Shown here: positions 5,907-13,006 of the stretch, piece after piece
How positions within the stretch are numbered: position 1 is the stretch's first letter
Layout of the letters: the number at the start of each line of letters is the position of its first letter
From: CAZVBR01 sp964625755
Lineage (GTDB): Bacteria > Patescibacteriota > Minisyncoccia > Phycocordibacterales > XYD1-FULL-46-19
Length of the DNA: 18,716 bases
Assembly: GCA_964625755.1 (NCBI GenBank)
Contig: CAZVBR010000014.1
Location: 1 to 18,716 of the forward strand
Reading direction: 5' to 3'
Notes under the pieces: generated by a model
Told to the model about the DNA's origin: nothing
The model's input: only the letters and a program-made list of their open reading frames with translations
The model's database searches: none
Position numbers and translations under genes: made by a program

Positions 5907-6200
5907 ATGCTAACAGGAAAGAAGAAGAAAAATATAATCAAAAGTAACAAACAACACGAAACGGATTCCGGCTCATCAGAAGTCCAGGTAGCTTTGTTGA
6001 CTGAAAGAATAAATGAACTGACCAAACACCTAAAAAGCCACCATAAGGATAACCATTCTCGGCGAGGCCTGTTAAAACTGGTATCCAAGCGACGAGCTCA
6101 CAATAAATACCTAAACAACAAAAAAAAGCGATCTGAGATCGAACAGGAAGGAAAAAAGGAGAGCGAAAACTCAACCATTAACACCGAAAATAAAGAATAA
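5907..6200 (+). CDS. rpsO: 30S ribosomal protein S15
   Basis: S15 binds 16S rRNA helices 20-22 and nucleates assembly of the 30S platform. The 97-aa product carries the family signature: GSSEVQVALLTERINELTKHL (about residues 22-42), then KSHHKDNHSRRGLLKLVSKRR (43-63). The start has a weak AAGG at 5893-5896; no strong Shine-Dalgarno sequence. Two things are unusual. The N-terminal helix region is short and Lys-rich. The usual C-terminal helix ending in a LIxxLGLR-like motif is replaced by a charged, low-complexity tail from about residue 70 (KKKRSEIEQEG, then Asn/Glu/Thr-rich). No alternative frame restores the usual end. S15 often represses its own translation through its mRNA leader; here the leader region holds the small-RNA hairpins. 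pnp lies downstream with one gene between, a variation on the common rpsO-pnp order. Confidence 0.93.
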   Translation: MLTGKKKKNIIKSNKQHETDSGSSEVQVALLTERINELTKHLKSHHKDNHSRRGLLKLVSKRRAHNKYLNNKKKRSEIEQEGKKESENSTINTENKE

Positions 6201-6207
6201 ACCTCTT

Positions 6208-6238
6208 AAATACCTTCTTGGCCAGCTCGAAGGTATTT
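6208..6238 (+). terminator. Terminator after rpsO
   Basis: AAATACCTTC (6208-6217) pairs perfectly with GAAGGTATTT (6229-6238) around an 11-base loop, then ATTTTA. Outer bases AAACCT and AGGTTT extend the symmetry. Confidence 0.6.
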
Positions 6239-6317
6239 ATTTTAAAGGTTTCTCAGGAACCGAAATAAGTAGAGTGTTAATGGTGTGTCATTTTAATAAT
6301 CAATTAAGCCAATAACT

Positions 6318-6866
6318 ATGCCTATAATTAAACACAAAAGTCAACGAGTGGCGGTATTCATCGATACTCAAAATCTTTACCACAGCGCCAAAAATCTATA
6401 CCAGGCCCGAGTTAATTTTGGAGCTATCGTAAAAGATGCCGTAGCCGGCCGAGGCCTGATCAGAGCTCTGGCTTATTTGGTGACCACTGAATCAGGAGAA
6501 GAAAAGGCCTTTTTAGACGCCTTGCACAAACTGGGTATCGAGATCAGATCCAAAGACCTTCAGATATTCACCGGCGGAGTCAAAAAAGCGGACTGGGATG
6601 TCGGTATGGCGGTCGACGCGATCAAAATGGCTCCCCGTTTGGATGCTGTGATCCTGGTGACCGGAGACGGTGACTTTATCCCGCTGGTCAAATACTTACA
6701 AGAAAATATGGGTTGCCAGGTGGAAGTAACCACCTTCGGCAAAAGTGCTTCCAGTAAGTTAAGAGAATCATGCGATGACTTCATGAATCTCGACGATGAA
6801 CCCAAAAAATACCTGATCCGCCCCAATAATGGAAGCAAGAAAAAAACTCAAAAAACCGACAGTTAA
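6318..6866 (+). CDS. NYN-domain (PIN-like, LabA/DUF88-type) putative nuclease
   Basis: NYN domains are PIN-fold, metal-dependent ribonuclease-like domains. The 182-aa product is essentially one such domain. It has VFIDTQNLYHSA with D16 and N19; KADWDVGMAVDA with D94 and D100; LVTGDGDFIPLVKYLQ with D117 and D119; and a C-terminal SxKLRESCDDF block. Together these acidic residues form the expected metal-binding site. A Lys-rich tail follows (SKKKTQKT). There is no Shine-Dalgarno sequence; a TAATAAT at 6294-6300 would give a leader of about 11 bases. It sits between rpsO and pnp, which suggests a role in RNA turnover or ribosome maintenance, but the substrate is unknown. Family assignment is firm; nuclease activity is inferred. 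Confidence 0.85.
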   Translation: MPIIKHKSQRVAVFIDTQNLYHSAKNLYQARVNFGAIVKDAVAGRGLIRALAYLVTTESGEEKAFLDALHKLGIEIRSKDLQIFTGGVKKADWDVGMAVDAIKMAPRLDAVILVTGDGDFIPLVKYLQENMGCQVEVTTFGKSASSKLRESCDDFMNLDDEPKKYLIRPNNGSKKKTQKTDS

Positions 6867-6960
6867 AACAAGATCGGTCTTTCTTGGTCAACAAAACCAA
6901 CCAGACACTTTCCGGATTTTTCTCTTTCAGAAGAGCCTTTAGTTTCTGTTTCATTTTCAT

Positions 6961-7059
6961 TATAAATATGTTAAGTTGCAAATATTGTTAATTAATAACA
7001 CTGGTTGGCAAATGGACAGATTTGAACCTCGGGTTCAAATTTGGGGTTTGCAAACCAGT
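6961..7059 (+). promoter_or_regulatory. pnp promoter region and long leader hairpin
   Basis: A TATAAA at 6961-6966 (weak -35) would start a leader of about 100 nt. Within it, 7000-7059 folds as one long hairpin: ACTGGTT (7000-7006) with AACCAGT (7053-7059), GCAAA (7008-7012) with TTTGC (7047-7051), an internal loop, then ATTTGAACC (7020-7028) with GGTTCAAAT (7032-7040) around TCG. It ends 15 bases before the ATG. In Escherichia coli, pnp is autoregulated through a leader stem-loop cut by RNase III, after which PNPase itself promotes decay. The hairpin here is in the right place for an analogous control, which is inference. Confidence 0.6.
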
Positions 7060-7074
7060 CTCTAATCACACTTT

Positions 7075-9189
7075 ATGGAAAAAAAAGAATACACCTTGGA
7101 ATTAGGCGGCCGAACATTAACCGCCACCTTTAATGATCTGGCTGATCAAGCTAACGGATCAGTCCTTATGAAATACGGCGACACCACTGTTCTGGTAACT
7201 ACAGTTTTAAACCCTAAACCAAGAGAGGGGATGGATTTTTTCCCGTTAGTCGTAGACTACGAAGAAAAATTTTACGCCGCCGGCCTGATCCTCGGCGGCC
7301 GGTACATCAAACGAGAAGGGAGACCGTCTGACGAAGCGGTACTGGCCGGCCGAATGATCGATCGAACCATTAGACCATTATTTGACCAGAATATCCGGAA
7401 AGAAGTTCAAGTAATAGCCACCGTTTTATCGATCGACAACTCCAACGACCCGGACATTCTGAGCATCATCGGAGCTTCTTTGGCTTTGAGCACCTCTGAT
7501 ATTCCTTGGAACGGGCCGATCGGAGCCATAAGACTGGGGCTCGATGAAGATAAAAATATCATCATCAACCCAACTTACGAACAGCGAGAAGCCGAGCTTT
7601 TAGATCTTTTGATCTGCGGACGAGATCAAAAGATAAATATGATAGAGTCCGAAGCCAAAGAAGTATCTGAAGATCTTCTCGACCGGGCTTTTGACCAAGC
7701 CATGTCCGAGATCGCTAAACTGGAAAAATGGCAAAAAGAAATAATTTCCGAACAAGGATGTTCTAAACAAGACTTAAGCGAACCGGGTCCGTCTGAAGAA
7801 CTGGTAAGTTTATTCGATCAAAAAATCAAACCGGAGTTAGATCAGGCGGTTTTCTCCCAAAACAGCAAAAGTCAAACCGGAAAACTCAAAGACCAGTGGC
7901 TCGAAATAGTCAAAAACGAGAACCCGGAGGCCGACCCGAGTCAAGCCGGAAATATTTTTGAAGAAGCCGTGAACGATCTTCTGCACCAAGAAGCCATAAA
8001 GAACGACCGGAGGGCTGACGGCCGAAAAATGAACGAGGTAAGGCCACTCTACGCCCAAGCCGGGGGAATATCTGAGATAATTCACGGCAGTGGCATCTTC
8101 TATCGAGGCGGTACTCACATCTTAACGGTCTTAACTCTTTCCGGCCCGCAAGACTCTCAAATCATAGAAGGTATGGAAGTCCGGACCAAGAAATACTTCA
8201 TGCATCATTACAATTTTCCGCCTTTCTCGGTCGGAGAAACCGGCCGGATCAGTAGCATGAACCGCCGATCGATCGGTCATGGAGCCCTGGCAGAAAAATC
8301 ACTCCGAGCGGTTTTACCGGATCGCCATGATTTTCCGTACACTATTCGCTTGGTCTCAGAAGCTCTGGCCTCTAACGGCTCCACCTCGATGGGCTCGATC
8401 TGCGGCTCATCTCTGGCTCTAATGGACGGGGGAGTACCGATCACTCGACCGGTTGCCGGTATTGCCATGGGACTAATGATAGACGAGAACGATAATTACA
8501 AGATCTTGACCGACATTCAAGGCCCGGAAGATCATCACGGAGACATGGACTTCAAGGTGGCCGGGACTGAAAACGGCATAACCGGCCTTCAATTGGACGT
8601 AAAAGTGGACGGCATAAATCCCGACATACTAAGTAAAGCCCTCCGACAAGCCCAAGAGGCCCGAATTCACATCTTAAACACGATCAGTCAAACCCTGGCC
8701 GAACCCCGCCCGGAACTAAAACCGACCGCCCCGAAGATAGCTACCGTAGAGCTACCAAAAGACAAGATCGGGATGGTGATCGGACCCGGTGGAAAAACCA
8801 TTCAAAAGATAATCGAAGACACCGGAGCGGCGATCGATATCGACGACGAAGGAATAGCTTCGATCTCGGGACCGGATCAGGCGGTCAGCGAAGCAAAAGC
8901 CGAGATAGAATCGATCATCCGGGAATACGAGGCCGGAGAGGAATTCTCCGGAGAAGTGGTTAAAGTTCTGGATTTTGGAGCTTTTGTCAAAATCGGCCCG
9001 AACACCGACGGCTTGGTCCATATTTCAGAACTGGCCCCGTGGCGAGTCGAAAAAGTGACCGATCTGGTAAACGAAGGTGACAAAGTGCCGGTGGTGATCA
9101 AAGAGATCGACGACCGAGGTCGCCTTAGTCTCTCGATCAAACAGATCAAACCAAACTTCTTCAAAAACCCCGAATCACCTCAAAATTAA
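7075..9189 (+). CDS. pnp: Polyribonucleotide nucleotidyltransferase (PNPase)
   Basis: A phosphorolytic 3'-5' exoribonuclease that releases nucleoside diphosphates; trimeric in cytoplasm and central to mRNA decay. The 704-aa length is normal. Domains in order: first RNase PH core (about 10-145, with GGRYIKREGRPSDEAVLAGR and DRTIRPLF), a helical linker that is Glu/Ser/Gln-rich around 225-300, second RNase PH core (from RADGR at about 313; EVRTKKYFMHHYNFPPFSVGE; SNGSTSMGSICGSSLALMD; and IQGPEDHHGDMDFKVAG with catalytic Asp residues), KH domain (about 555-620, IGPGGKTIQKI), and S1 domain (about 622-692, GEVVKVLDFGAFVKI, DGLVHISEL). The ATG at 7075 directly precedes the conserved EYTLELGGR start. 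No Shine-Dalgarno sequence is present; the leader holds the hairpin at 7000-7059. No clear terminator follows. Confidence 0.98.
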   Translation: MEKKEYTLELGGRTLTATFNDLADQANGSVLMKYGDTTVLVTTVLNPKPREGMDFFPLVVDYEEKFYAAGLILGGRYIKREGRPSDEAVLAGRMIDRTIRPLFDQNIRKEVQVIATVLSIDNSNDPDILSIIGASLALSTSDIPWNGPIGAIRLGLDEDKNIIINPTYEQREAELLDLLICGRDQKINMIESEAKEVSEDLLDRAFDQAMSEIAKLEKWQKEIISEQGCSKQDLSEPGPSEELVSLFDQKIKPELDQAVFSQNSKSQTGKLKDQWLEIVKNENPEADPSQAGNIFEEAVNDLLHQEAIKNDRRADGRKMNEVRPLYAQAGGISEIIHGSGIFYRGGTHILTVLTLSGPQDSQIIEGMEVRTKKYFMHHYNFPPFSVGETGRISSMNRRSIGHGALAEKSLRAVLPDRHDFPYTIRLVSEALASNGSTSMGSICGSSLALMDGGVPITRPVAGIAMGLMIDENDNYKILTDIQGPEDHHGDMDFKVAGTENGITGLQLDVKVDGINPDILSKALRQAQEARIHILNTISQTLAEPRPELKPTAPKIATVELPKDKIGMVIGPGGKTIQKIIEDTGAAIDIDDEGIASISGPDQAVSEAKAEIESIIREYEAGEEFSGEVVKVLDFGAFVKIGPNTDGLVHISELAPWRVEKVTDLVNEGDKVPVVIKEIDDRGRLSLSIKQIKPNFFKNPESPQN

Positions 9190-9285
9190 AGGTCACCCGA
9201 GCTCTTAACTGTCCCGGAAGATCGGGCATAAAACAAAAACCGGTCCCCCAAAACAAAGGAATTTTATGGAATTACAAAGGATCTT

Positions 9286-9294
9286 TGTTATAAT
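9286..9294 (+). promoter_or_regulatory. Extended -10 promoter giving a leaderless mRNA
   Basis: TGtTATAAT (TG at 9286-9287, TATAAT at 9289-9294) predicts transcription from 9301, exactly the A of the ATG. The -35 region is weak, as expected for extended -10 promoters. There is no Shine-Dalgarno sequence. Confidence 0.6.
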
Positions 9295-9300
9295 CAATTT

Positions 9301-10077
9301 ATGCTAAGACAGTATCTGCAAAACATCGGGTTGGGGGAGAAAGAGGCCGCCGTCTATTTAAGCCTCCTGGAAGAGGAGTCGGCTTCGGTTGTGAAACTGG
9401 CCCAAAAAACAAAAATAAACCGAACCACTATTTACCTGATCTTGGAAGCTTTGATGAAAAAAGGGTTGGCGAGTAAAACCCAAAAAGACAAAAAAGCCCA
9501 GTACCTGGCCGAGCCTCCGGAGAGGTTAAAAACTTACCTCGAAAGAGAAAAAGTCAAACTAAACGAAAGATCCCAACAATTAAAAGACGTGATCCCTCAA
9601 CTGAAAAGCCTGCAACGAGAAAAAGAAGACCGTCCGATCGTGAAATACTTTGAGGGAAAAGAGGGGATAATAAGCTCAATGACCGAACTGTTTAATTTGG
9701 CCGAAAAAAGTAGCGACAACACTATGCGTATGATCTACCCCCGAGATCTTGTCGAAGAAAAGATCCCGCCGGAAGAGATCGATCGCTTGCAACAACACCG
9801 CACCAATAAAAAAGTGAAAGTCAAAAGTATTTACACATCTGAAAAAAAAGAGATCCCGTCAAACAGAAACGCCGACCGGCACAAGATCGATCACACTAAA
9901 TACCCGATCAAATGTGACATCAGTGTTTACGGCGATATCACCAAAATAAACACTTTAGGTGACAAACTCTCCGGGATATCGATCATCAATCCGGATGTAG
10001 CTGATACCATAAAAAGCCTGCTGGACCTTACTATCGATCTACTGAAAGAAAAAGACCAAAGTAATAACTCCCGATAA
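9301..10077 (+). CDS. TrmB-like transcriptional regulator
   Basis: The 258-aa product starts with a winged helix-turn-helix typical of the TrmB/sugar-specific regulator family (residues about 3-75): YLQNIGLGEKEAAVYLSLLE, then KLAQKTKINRTTIYLILEAL and a wing around KKGLASKTQKDKKAQYLAE. A Lys/Glu-rich coiled coil (about 75-110) links it to a C-terminal sensor-like domain (115-250) with KYFEGKEGI and, near the end, DISVYGDITKINTLGDKLSGISIINPDVA. That second half resembles the phospholipase-D-like fold of the family but lacks an HKD catalytic motif. The ligand is unknown. Such single TrmB proteins are common in CPR genomes and archaea. Transcription is predicted to begin at the ATG. A 10-bp hairpin follows the stop codon. 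Confidence 0.85.
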   Translation: MLRQYLQNIGLGEKEAAVYLSLLEEESASVVKLAQKTKINRTTIYLILEALMKKGLASKTQKDKKAQYLAEPPERLKTYLEREKVKLNERSQQLKDVIPQLKSLQREKEDRPIVKYFEGKEGIISSMTELFNLAEKSSDNTMRMIYPRDLVEEKIPPEEIDRLQQHRTNKKVKVKSIYTSEKKEIPSNRNADRHKIDHTKYPIKCDISVYGDITKINTLGDKLSGISIINPDVADTIKSLLDLTIDLLKEKDQSNNSR

Positions 10078-10081
10078 ACTG

Positions 10082-10108
10082 AGGGCTGGCCTTTCTTCGG
10101 CCAGCCCT
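10082..10108. terminator. Hairpin after the TrmB-like gene, shared by a minus-strand mini-gene
   Basis: AGGGCTGGCC (10082-10091) pairs perfectly with GGCCAGCCCT (10099-10108) around seven bases. Neither strand has a true T run after it (AACAAAC on plus, CAGTTT on minus). It lies at the 3' side of both the TrmB-like gene and the minus-strand mini-gene at 10124-10184. Confidence 0.6.
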
Positions 10109-10123
10109 AACAAACTACTCCCT

Positions 10124-10153
10124 TCAGTTTCCTTGGGCATCTGCGTCGCCCAT
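10124..10153 (-). CDS. Nine-codon mini-ORF with near-perfect Shine-Dalgarno sequence
   Basis: On the minus strand AAAGGGGGTGAT (10169-10158) matches the full anti-Shine-Dalgarno complement AAAGGAGGTGAT at all but one base, seven bases before an ATG at 10153. The frame encodes MGDADAQGN and stops at TGA (10126-10124). A promoter with TTGACA lies upstream (10217-10191) and a hairpin downstream (10108-10082), making a closed unit of about 100 nt. The first codons also form a small hairpin (TGGGC with GCCCA). It could be a real micro-peptide, a leader-type ORF, or a small RNA that presents a Shine-Dalgarno-like sequence. It is the most extended Shine-Dalgarno match I noticed in the window. Confidence 0.35.
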   Translation of the reverse strand: MGDADAQGN

Positions 10154-10190
10154 GAAATCACCCCCTTTCTCTAATATATTCTTGCCATAG

Positions 10191-10217
10191 TTTATACTAA
10201 AATCACTTATTTGTCAA
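10191..10217 (-). promoter_or_regulatory. Promoter of the minus-strand mini-gene
   Basis: On the minus strand a perfect TTGACA (10217-10212) is followed after 15 bases by TATAAA (10196-10191); the spacing is short. Predicted start near 10184. Confidence 0.45.
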
Positions 10218-10392
10218 TAACATCTGACACAAACAAAATAATACTTCATTGTAACCTTACTATTGTTCATTTTTACTGTCAAGAAAATCAAACAGAAAAA
10301 ATACGCTTAATTGAATATTATGATTTAGTAACAAAAAAAATCCTTATTTAAAGCCATTTTTTTACTATTTTATTTTAGTTTGTCATTTTTTC
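10218..10392. other. AT-rich spacer, nothing recognised
   Basis: This tract is very AT-rich with A and T homopolymers and no ORF, hairpin or motif that I can support. It separates two divergent promoters, the mini-gene on the minus strand and the structured transcript on the plus strand. Confidence 0.5.
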
Positions 10393-10421
10393 TTGACAAA
10401 ACTTTTTTTCTTGTTTAATAT
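10393..10421 (+). promoter_or_regulatory. Promoter of the structured transcript and membrane ORF
   Basis: A perfect TTGACA (10393-10398), 17 bases, then TAATAT (10416-10421). Predicted start near 10428, giving a leader of about 285 nt before the ATG at 10714. Confidence 0.6.
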
Positions 10422-10427
10422 CGGCAA

Positions 10428-10713
10428 AGGATATAGGACTTTCGAGACCAAATCGCTCGAGCGGTTTGGTGGGGCAACACACCAGGCAGACGTGCCTGAC
10501 GTTAGCTAACTCGTTTGACAAGTTGTCGCAAGACGGCTATATCAAACAAGGGCAATTCCGGAATTAATAAATTATCATCTCTGCATAATAAAAGCTCTTT
10601 GTCAGACATAATAAAAAGCCGGTACTGGACAACAAAGAGCTGAACGGTTTCCCTCATAAGCCCTCCGGGTTTATGAGGGAAACTGTTAAACACAAAAAAC
10701 GGAGGAAGAGAAG
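10428..10713 (+). ncRNA. Long, highly structured 5' leader
   Basis: Successive hairpins: ACCAAATCGC (10447-10456) with GCGGTTTGGT (10461-10470) around TCGA; CAGGCA (10483-10488) with TGCCTG (10493-10498); palindromes GTTAGCTAAC (10501-10510) and AATTCCGGAATT (10555-10566); AGCTCTTTGT (10594-10603) with ACAAAGAGCT (10632-10641). The last is a 45-base hairpin: AACGGTTTCCCTCATAA (10643-10659) with TTATGAGGGAAACTGTT (10671-10687), whose loop also holds CCC and GGG. Then come an A-rich gap and GGAGG (10701-10705), eight bases before the ATG. It does not match a riboswitch class I know. It could be a cis-regulatory leader or the 5' part of a large structured RNA that continues through 11068. Minus-strand frame 10502-10657 is a competing reading. 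Confidence 0.45.
10502..10657 (-). CDS. Possible 51-aa ORF opposite the structured leader
   Basis: The frame starts at the ATG at 10657 with GGAGGG four bases upstream, and its product looks protein-like: MRETVQLFVVQYRLFIMSDK, then ELLLCRDDNLLIPELPLFDI and a basic end. It has the alternating pattern of a short beta/alpha fold and a faint Nudix-like feel (KELLLCRDDN), but no Nudix box. It lies wholly inside the hairpin-rich leader on the other strand, so at most one reading is likely functional. Treat as doubtful. Confidence 0.25.
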   Translation of the reverse strand: MRETVQLFVVQYRLFIMSDKELLLCRDDNLLIPELPLFDIAVLRQLVKRVS

Positions 10714-11055
10714 ATGTGGAGAATGATTACGGAATTAACAAGTCGGATAGCCAGGGGGACCTGCTGGGTCCTCCAAACTTGGGTCTGGCCCGCCCTGGTG
10801 GTCTTTACCACCAGAGTGGCCGTCCCCTTGGCAAGGTTTACCGCCGAACAGCTGGCGGTCCTTGTCAGGGAGTTGACCCGAGGCCTGGCCCAAGGCCTCG
10901 GTCAGCTGACCCGGGCAATAGCGCCTTGGGCGCTGGGGTTGGGAGTTCTGGTGGTTGGACCACCGGAATTGACCACCCTGATCCTCCTCCTCGGAATCGT
11001 CTACCTAGGTGGTAGAATGATCATCAAAGGAGGAGGGAAAAAGGGCGGCAAATAA
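10714..11055 (+). CDS. Small GC-rich membrane or amphipathic protein, unknown
   Basis: I do not recognise a family. The start is well supported: GGAGG (10701-10705) eight bases before the ATG. The 113-aa product is Trp-, Leu- and Val-rich. A hydrophobic segment lies at about 18-41 (WVLQTWVWPALVVFTTRVAV), an amphipathic helix with periodic Arg at about 42-68 (AEQLAVLVRELTRGLAQGL), hydrophobic segments at 70-82 and 83-102 (GVLVVG, LTTLILLLGIVYLGG), and a Gly/Lys tail. Holin-like or peptide-toxin-like roles are possible but unproven. Base and codon use (GGC, GTC, CTG, CGG) is much richer in G+C than neighbouring genes, hinting at foreign origin or RNA-structure constraint. The coding RNA holds at least six strong hairpins (see findings), and the terminator stem overlaps the last codons. 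Confidence 0.65.
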   Translation: MWRMITELTSRIARGTCWVLQTWVWPALVVFTTRVAVPLARFTAEQLAVLVRELTRGLAQGLGQLTRAIAPWALGLGVLVVGPPELTTLILLLGIVYLGGRMIIKGGGKKGGK

Positions 11056-11068
11056 GCCGCTCTTTTTT
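11038..11068 (+). terminator. Rho-independent terminator
   Basis: AAAAAGGGCGGC (11038-11049) pairs with GCCGCTCTTTTT (11056-11067; one G-U pair) around AAATAA, and the T run continues as TTATTTTT. The stop codon TAA of the preceding ORF is in the loop. Strong. Confidence 0.85.
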
Positions 11069-11128
11069 ATTTTTATAAAAACCACTTTCTGTTATGTGTT
11101 TAAAAATTATGGGGTATTGTTATTTTTT

Positions 11129-11137
11129 TGCTATAAT
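11129..11137 (+). promoter_or_regulatory. Extended -10 promoter for the coiled-coil pair
   Basis: TGcTATAAT (11129-11137) predicts a start at 11144, one base before the ATG at 11145. No -35 match and no Shine-Dalgarno sequence. An upstream in-frame ATG at 11094 lies before the promoter and is not used. Confidence 0.6.
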
Positions 11138-11144
11138 AAAAGTA

Positions 11145-12980
11145 ATGACTAATAACATAGACCCAAACAACCTCTCTAACAACGAAACAAATGAACAAGA
11201 GAACGCGGGTGGTTTAAGCTCCGAAAAAAGACAGATGGCCGCCTCAGCTTTAAGTAAAAATTCGGGCAGTGATGATAATGAAAAAGAAGTGCGGCCGGCT
11301 AACGATCTGGCCGAACGGCTCCGAAAGGCCCGTCGGGCCATGGCCGGACCGGAAAAAGCTGCGGAATGGGAAAGGGAGAATCAACAAAATGAAATAGAAT
11401 CAGAAAAAGCAAATCTCAACCAAAAATTGCAAGACATAGATAAACAAAAAGAATCTCTCGAGATCTCATGGATCGCCCTGGACAACAAACGAGCCGGCTT
11501 GAAGAAAAATCTTGATCCGGTGTTGGCTGAGGAAGAAAAGGTGGAACTGAAAGAAGATACTTTGGAAGGAAAAGAACGGACCACGCCTTTGGCAGAAGAA
11601 AGACGAAAGATCGAAGAACAGAGATGGGAAGTTCAGAAAAAAAGAAGGAATCTGGAAGAAAAGAAATGGGACCTGGAAGAAAAGTTGACCAAAATCAACG
11701 CCAATATCAAAGAAAACACGGAAAACTACCGAGGTCTGCTAAAAGAAGAGGAGAAGATCAAAAAACAACTCGAAGAAATAGAGAACGAAAATCATTTGAT
11801 CGAAGAACAAATTAAACTAGAAAAAGAAGAAAAGAAGAGGCAGGCTCTGGAACAGTTAACTCTGGAGGAAAAGAGACGCCAACAAGAGGCCAAAAAAGAA
11901 AAAGAAAGAGAAGCTCGAGAAAAACAGGCCCAAATAAAAGCCGAAAAAGAAAGACAGGCCCGAGCAGAAGCCGAAGAAAAGTCTAAACCACCAAAACAAC
12001 AGACCCCGATCCAGCAACCTAAAACTCAGAGTCCGGGCGGAAACGCCCACCAAACAAGCAGTATATTGCAACAGACCGGTCAACCCTCAAAAGACACCAA
12101 ACCGGAAAATGACATAATTACCGACCAAAAAAGACATGAGGAACTCCAGAGAGCTTTAAGATTAAAAAGGGAAAGGGGAGAGAGCCGGAGTAATCCCGCA
12201 ACCACTCCGACCGTTGAAGAGAATAAAAAACCTCGGTCCGAATCAAACAACGACCAACCGGAACAGAATCTAAGAGAGGACCTGATCAAAACCAGGACCG
12301 AGCTTGAAGAAATAAAAAAACAACTGGCCGACATGAGAGACACTCAAACCGGGCAGACACCACCAAGCACCCCTAAACCAGAACCTCAATCAGACTCCAG
12401 ACCGGATAACACTTCCCGGGCGGAAGAAAACTTCGCCACCTACCCCCAAACCAAACAAACTGAAACCTTAAATGCCCTAAATATTGACTCCGGACTATCT
12501 GAAGAGTCGGCCCCGGAGCCTCCGCCTCAACCCGAGACCGCCAAACTCGACCAAGAGCCTCAAACCGATACCCCACCGGAGCCGCCAACTCCTTCAAATG
12601 AAGCTCCGGCCGGACCTCAACCCGAAGAAACCCCGTATTCCGATGATGACAGTCAGAGAAGAAAAGCCGAGATCTTAAGTGCCATAAATATTGACCCCGA
12701 AATATCTGAGGAAGCCAGTGATAACTATTCGCTCGATCAAGATAGCCGAAACCCTCAAAACCAAGTCGGAGACATTGAGCCCCCCTCAAGAAAAAATAAC
12801 GAACCACCAATTCCGGCAAGCAATTTTGCCCCGGAAAACCCTGAGCCGAACCCGGACGAACAAGAAGAGACCTTGCCCAGATTAAGGACATTTCAAACTG
12901 ACGCCAGACAAGTTCAAGGCTCTTCAGGCGACCAAGACTTGGAGAAGCTGAGAAAGAAATTTCCTTGGCTCGGTTCTTAA
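11145..12980 (+). CDS. Large coiled-coil and Pro-rich protein, unknown
   Basis: No catalytic domain is recognisable in these 611 residues. Order: an Asn/Ser/Glu-rich N-terminus (1-60); a motif DLAERLRKARRAMAG near 53-67; a long charged coiled coil (about 75-285) rich in Glu, Lys, Arg and Gln; a Pro/Gln-rich disordered stretch; a second short coiled coil near 378-402 (EELKTRTELEEI-like heptads); then an acidic Pro-rich region to the end. Two copies of a short motif lie in that region, LNALNIDSGLSEES and LSAINIDPEISEEA, 66-67 residues apart, and the protein ends with EKLRKKFPWLGS. No signal peptide or membrane segment, so probably cytoplasmic and possibly a scaffold. The start was set at 11145 by the -10 box. 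The next gene, 26 bases on, also begins with a charged coiled coil, so they may work together. Confidence 0.75.
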   Translation: MTNNIDPNNLSNNETNEQENAGGLSSEKRQMAASALSKNSGSDDNEKEVRPANDLAERLRKARRAMAGPEKAAEWERENQQNEIESEKANLNQKLQDIDKQKESLEISWIALDNKRAGLKKNLDPVLAEEEKVELKEDTLEGKERTTPLAEERRKIEEQRWEVQKKRRNLEEKKWDLEEKLTKINANIKENTENYRGLLKEEEKIKKQLEEIENENHLIEEQIKLEKEEKKRQALEQLTLEEKRRQQEAKKEKEREAREKQAQIKAEKERQARAEAEEKSKPPKQQTPIQQPKTQSPGGNAHQTSSILQQTGQPSKDTKPENDIITDQKRHEELQRALRLKRERGESRSNPATTPTVEENKKPRSESNNDQPEQNLREDLIKTRTELEEIKKQLADMRDTQTGQTPPSTPKPEPQSDSRPDNTSRAEENFATYPQTKQTETLNALNIDSGLSEESAPEPPPQPETAKLDQEPQTDTPPEPPTPSNEAPAGPQPEETPYSDDDSQRRKAEILSAINIDPEISEEASDNYSLDQDSRNPQNQVGDIEPPSRKNNEPPIPASNFAPENPEPNPDEQEETLPRLRTFQTDARQVQGSSGDQDLEKLRKKFPWLGS

Positions 12981-13006
12981 GATCAGACTTATCTCTTGAT
13001 ATATAA

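Noticed and set aside
10441..10713. Known riboswitch or T-box
   Set aside because: Hairpins are clear, but none of the conserved cores I know (T-box, SAM, c-di-GMP, fluoride, purine, guanidine) could be matched.
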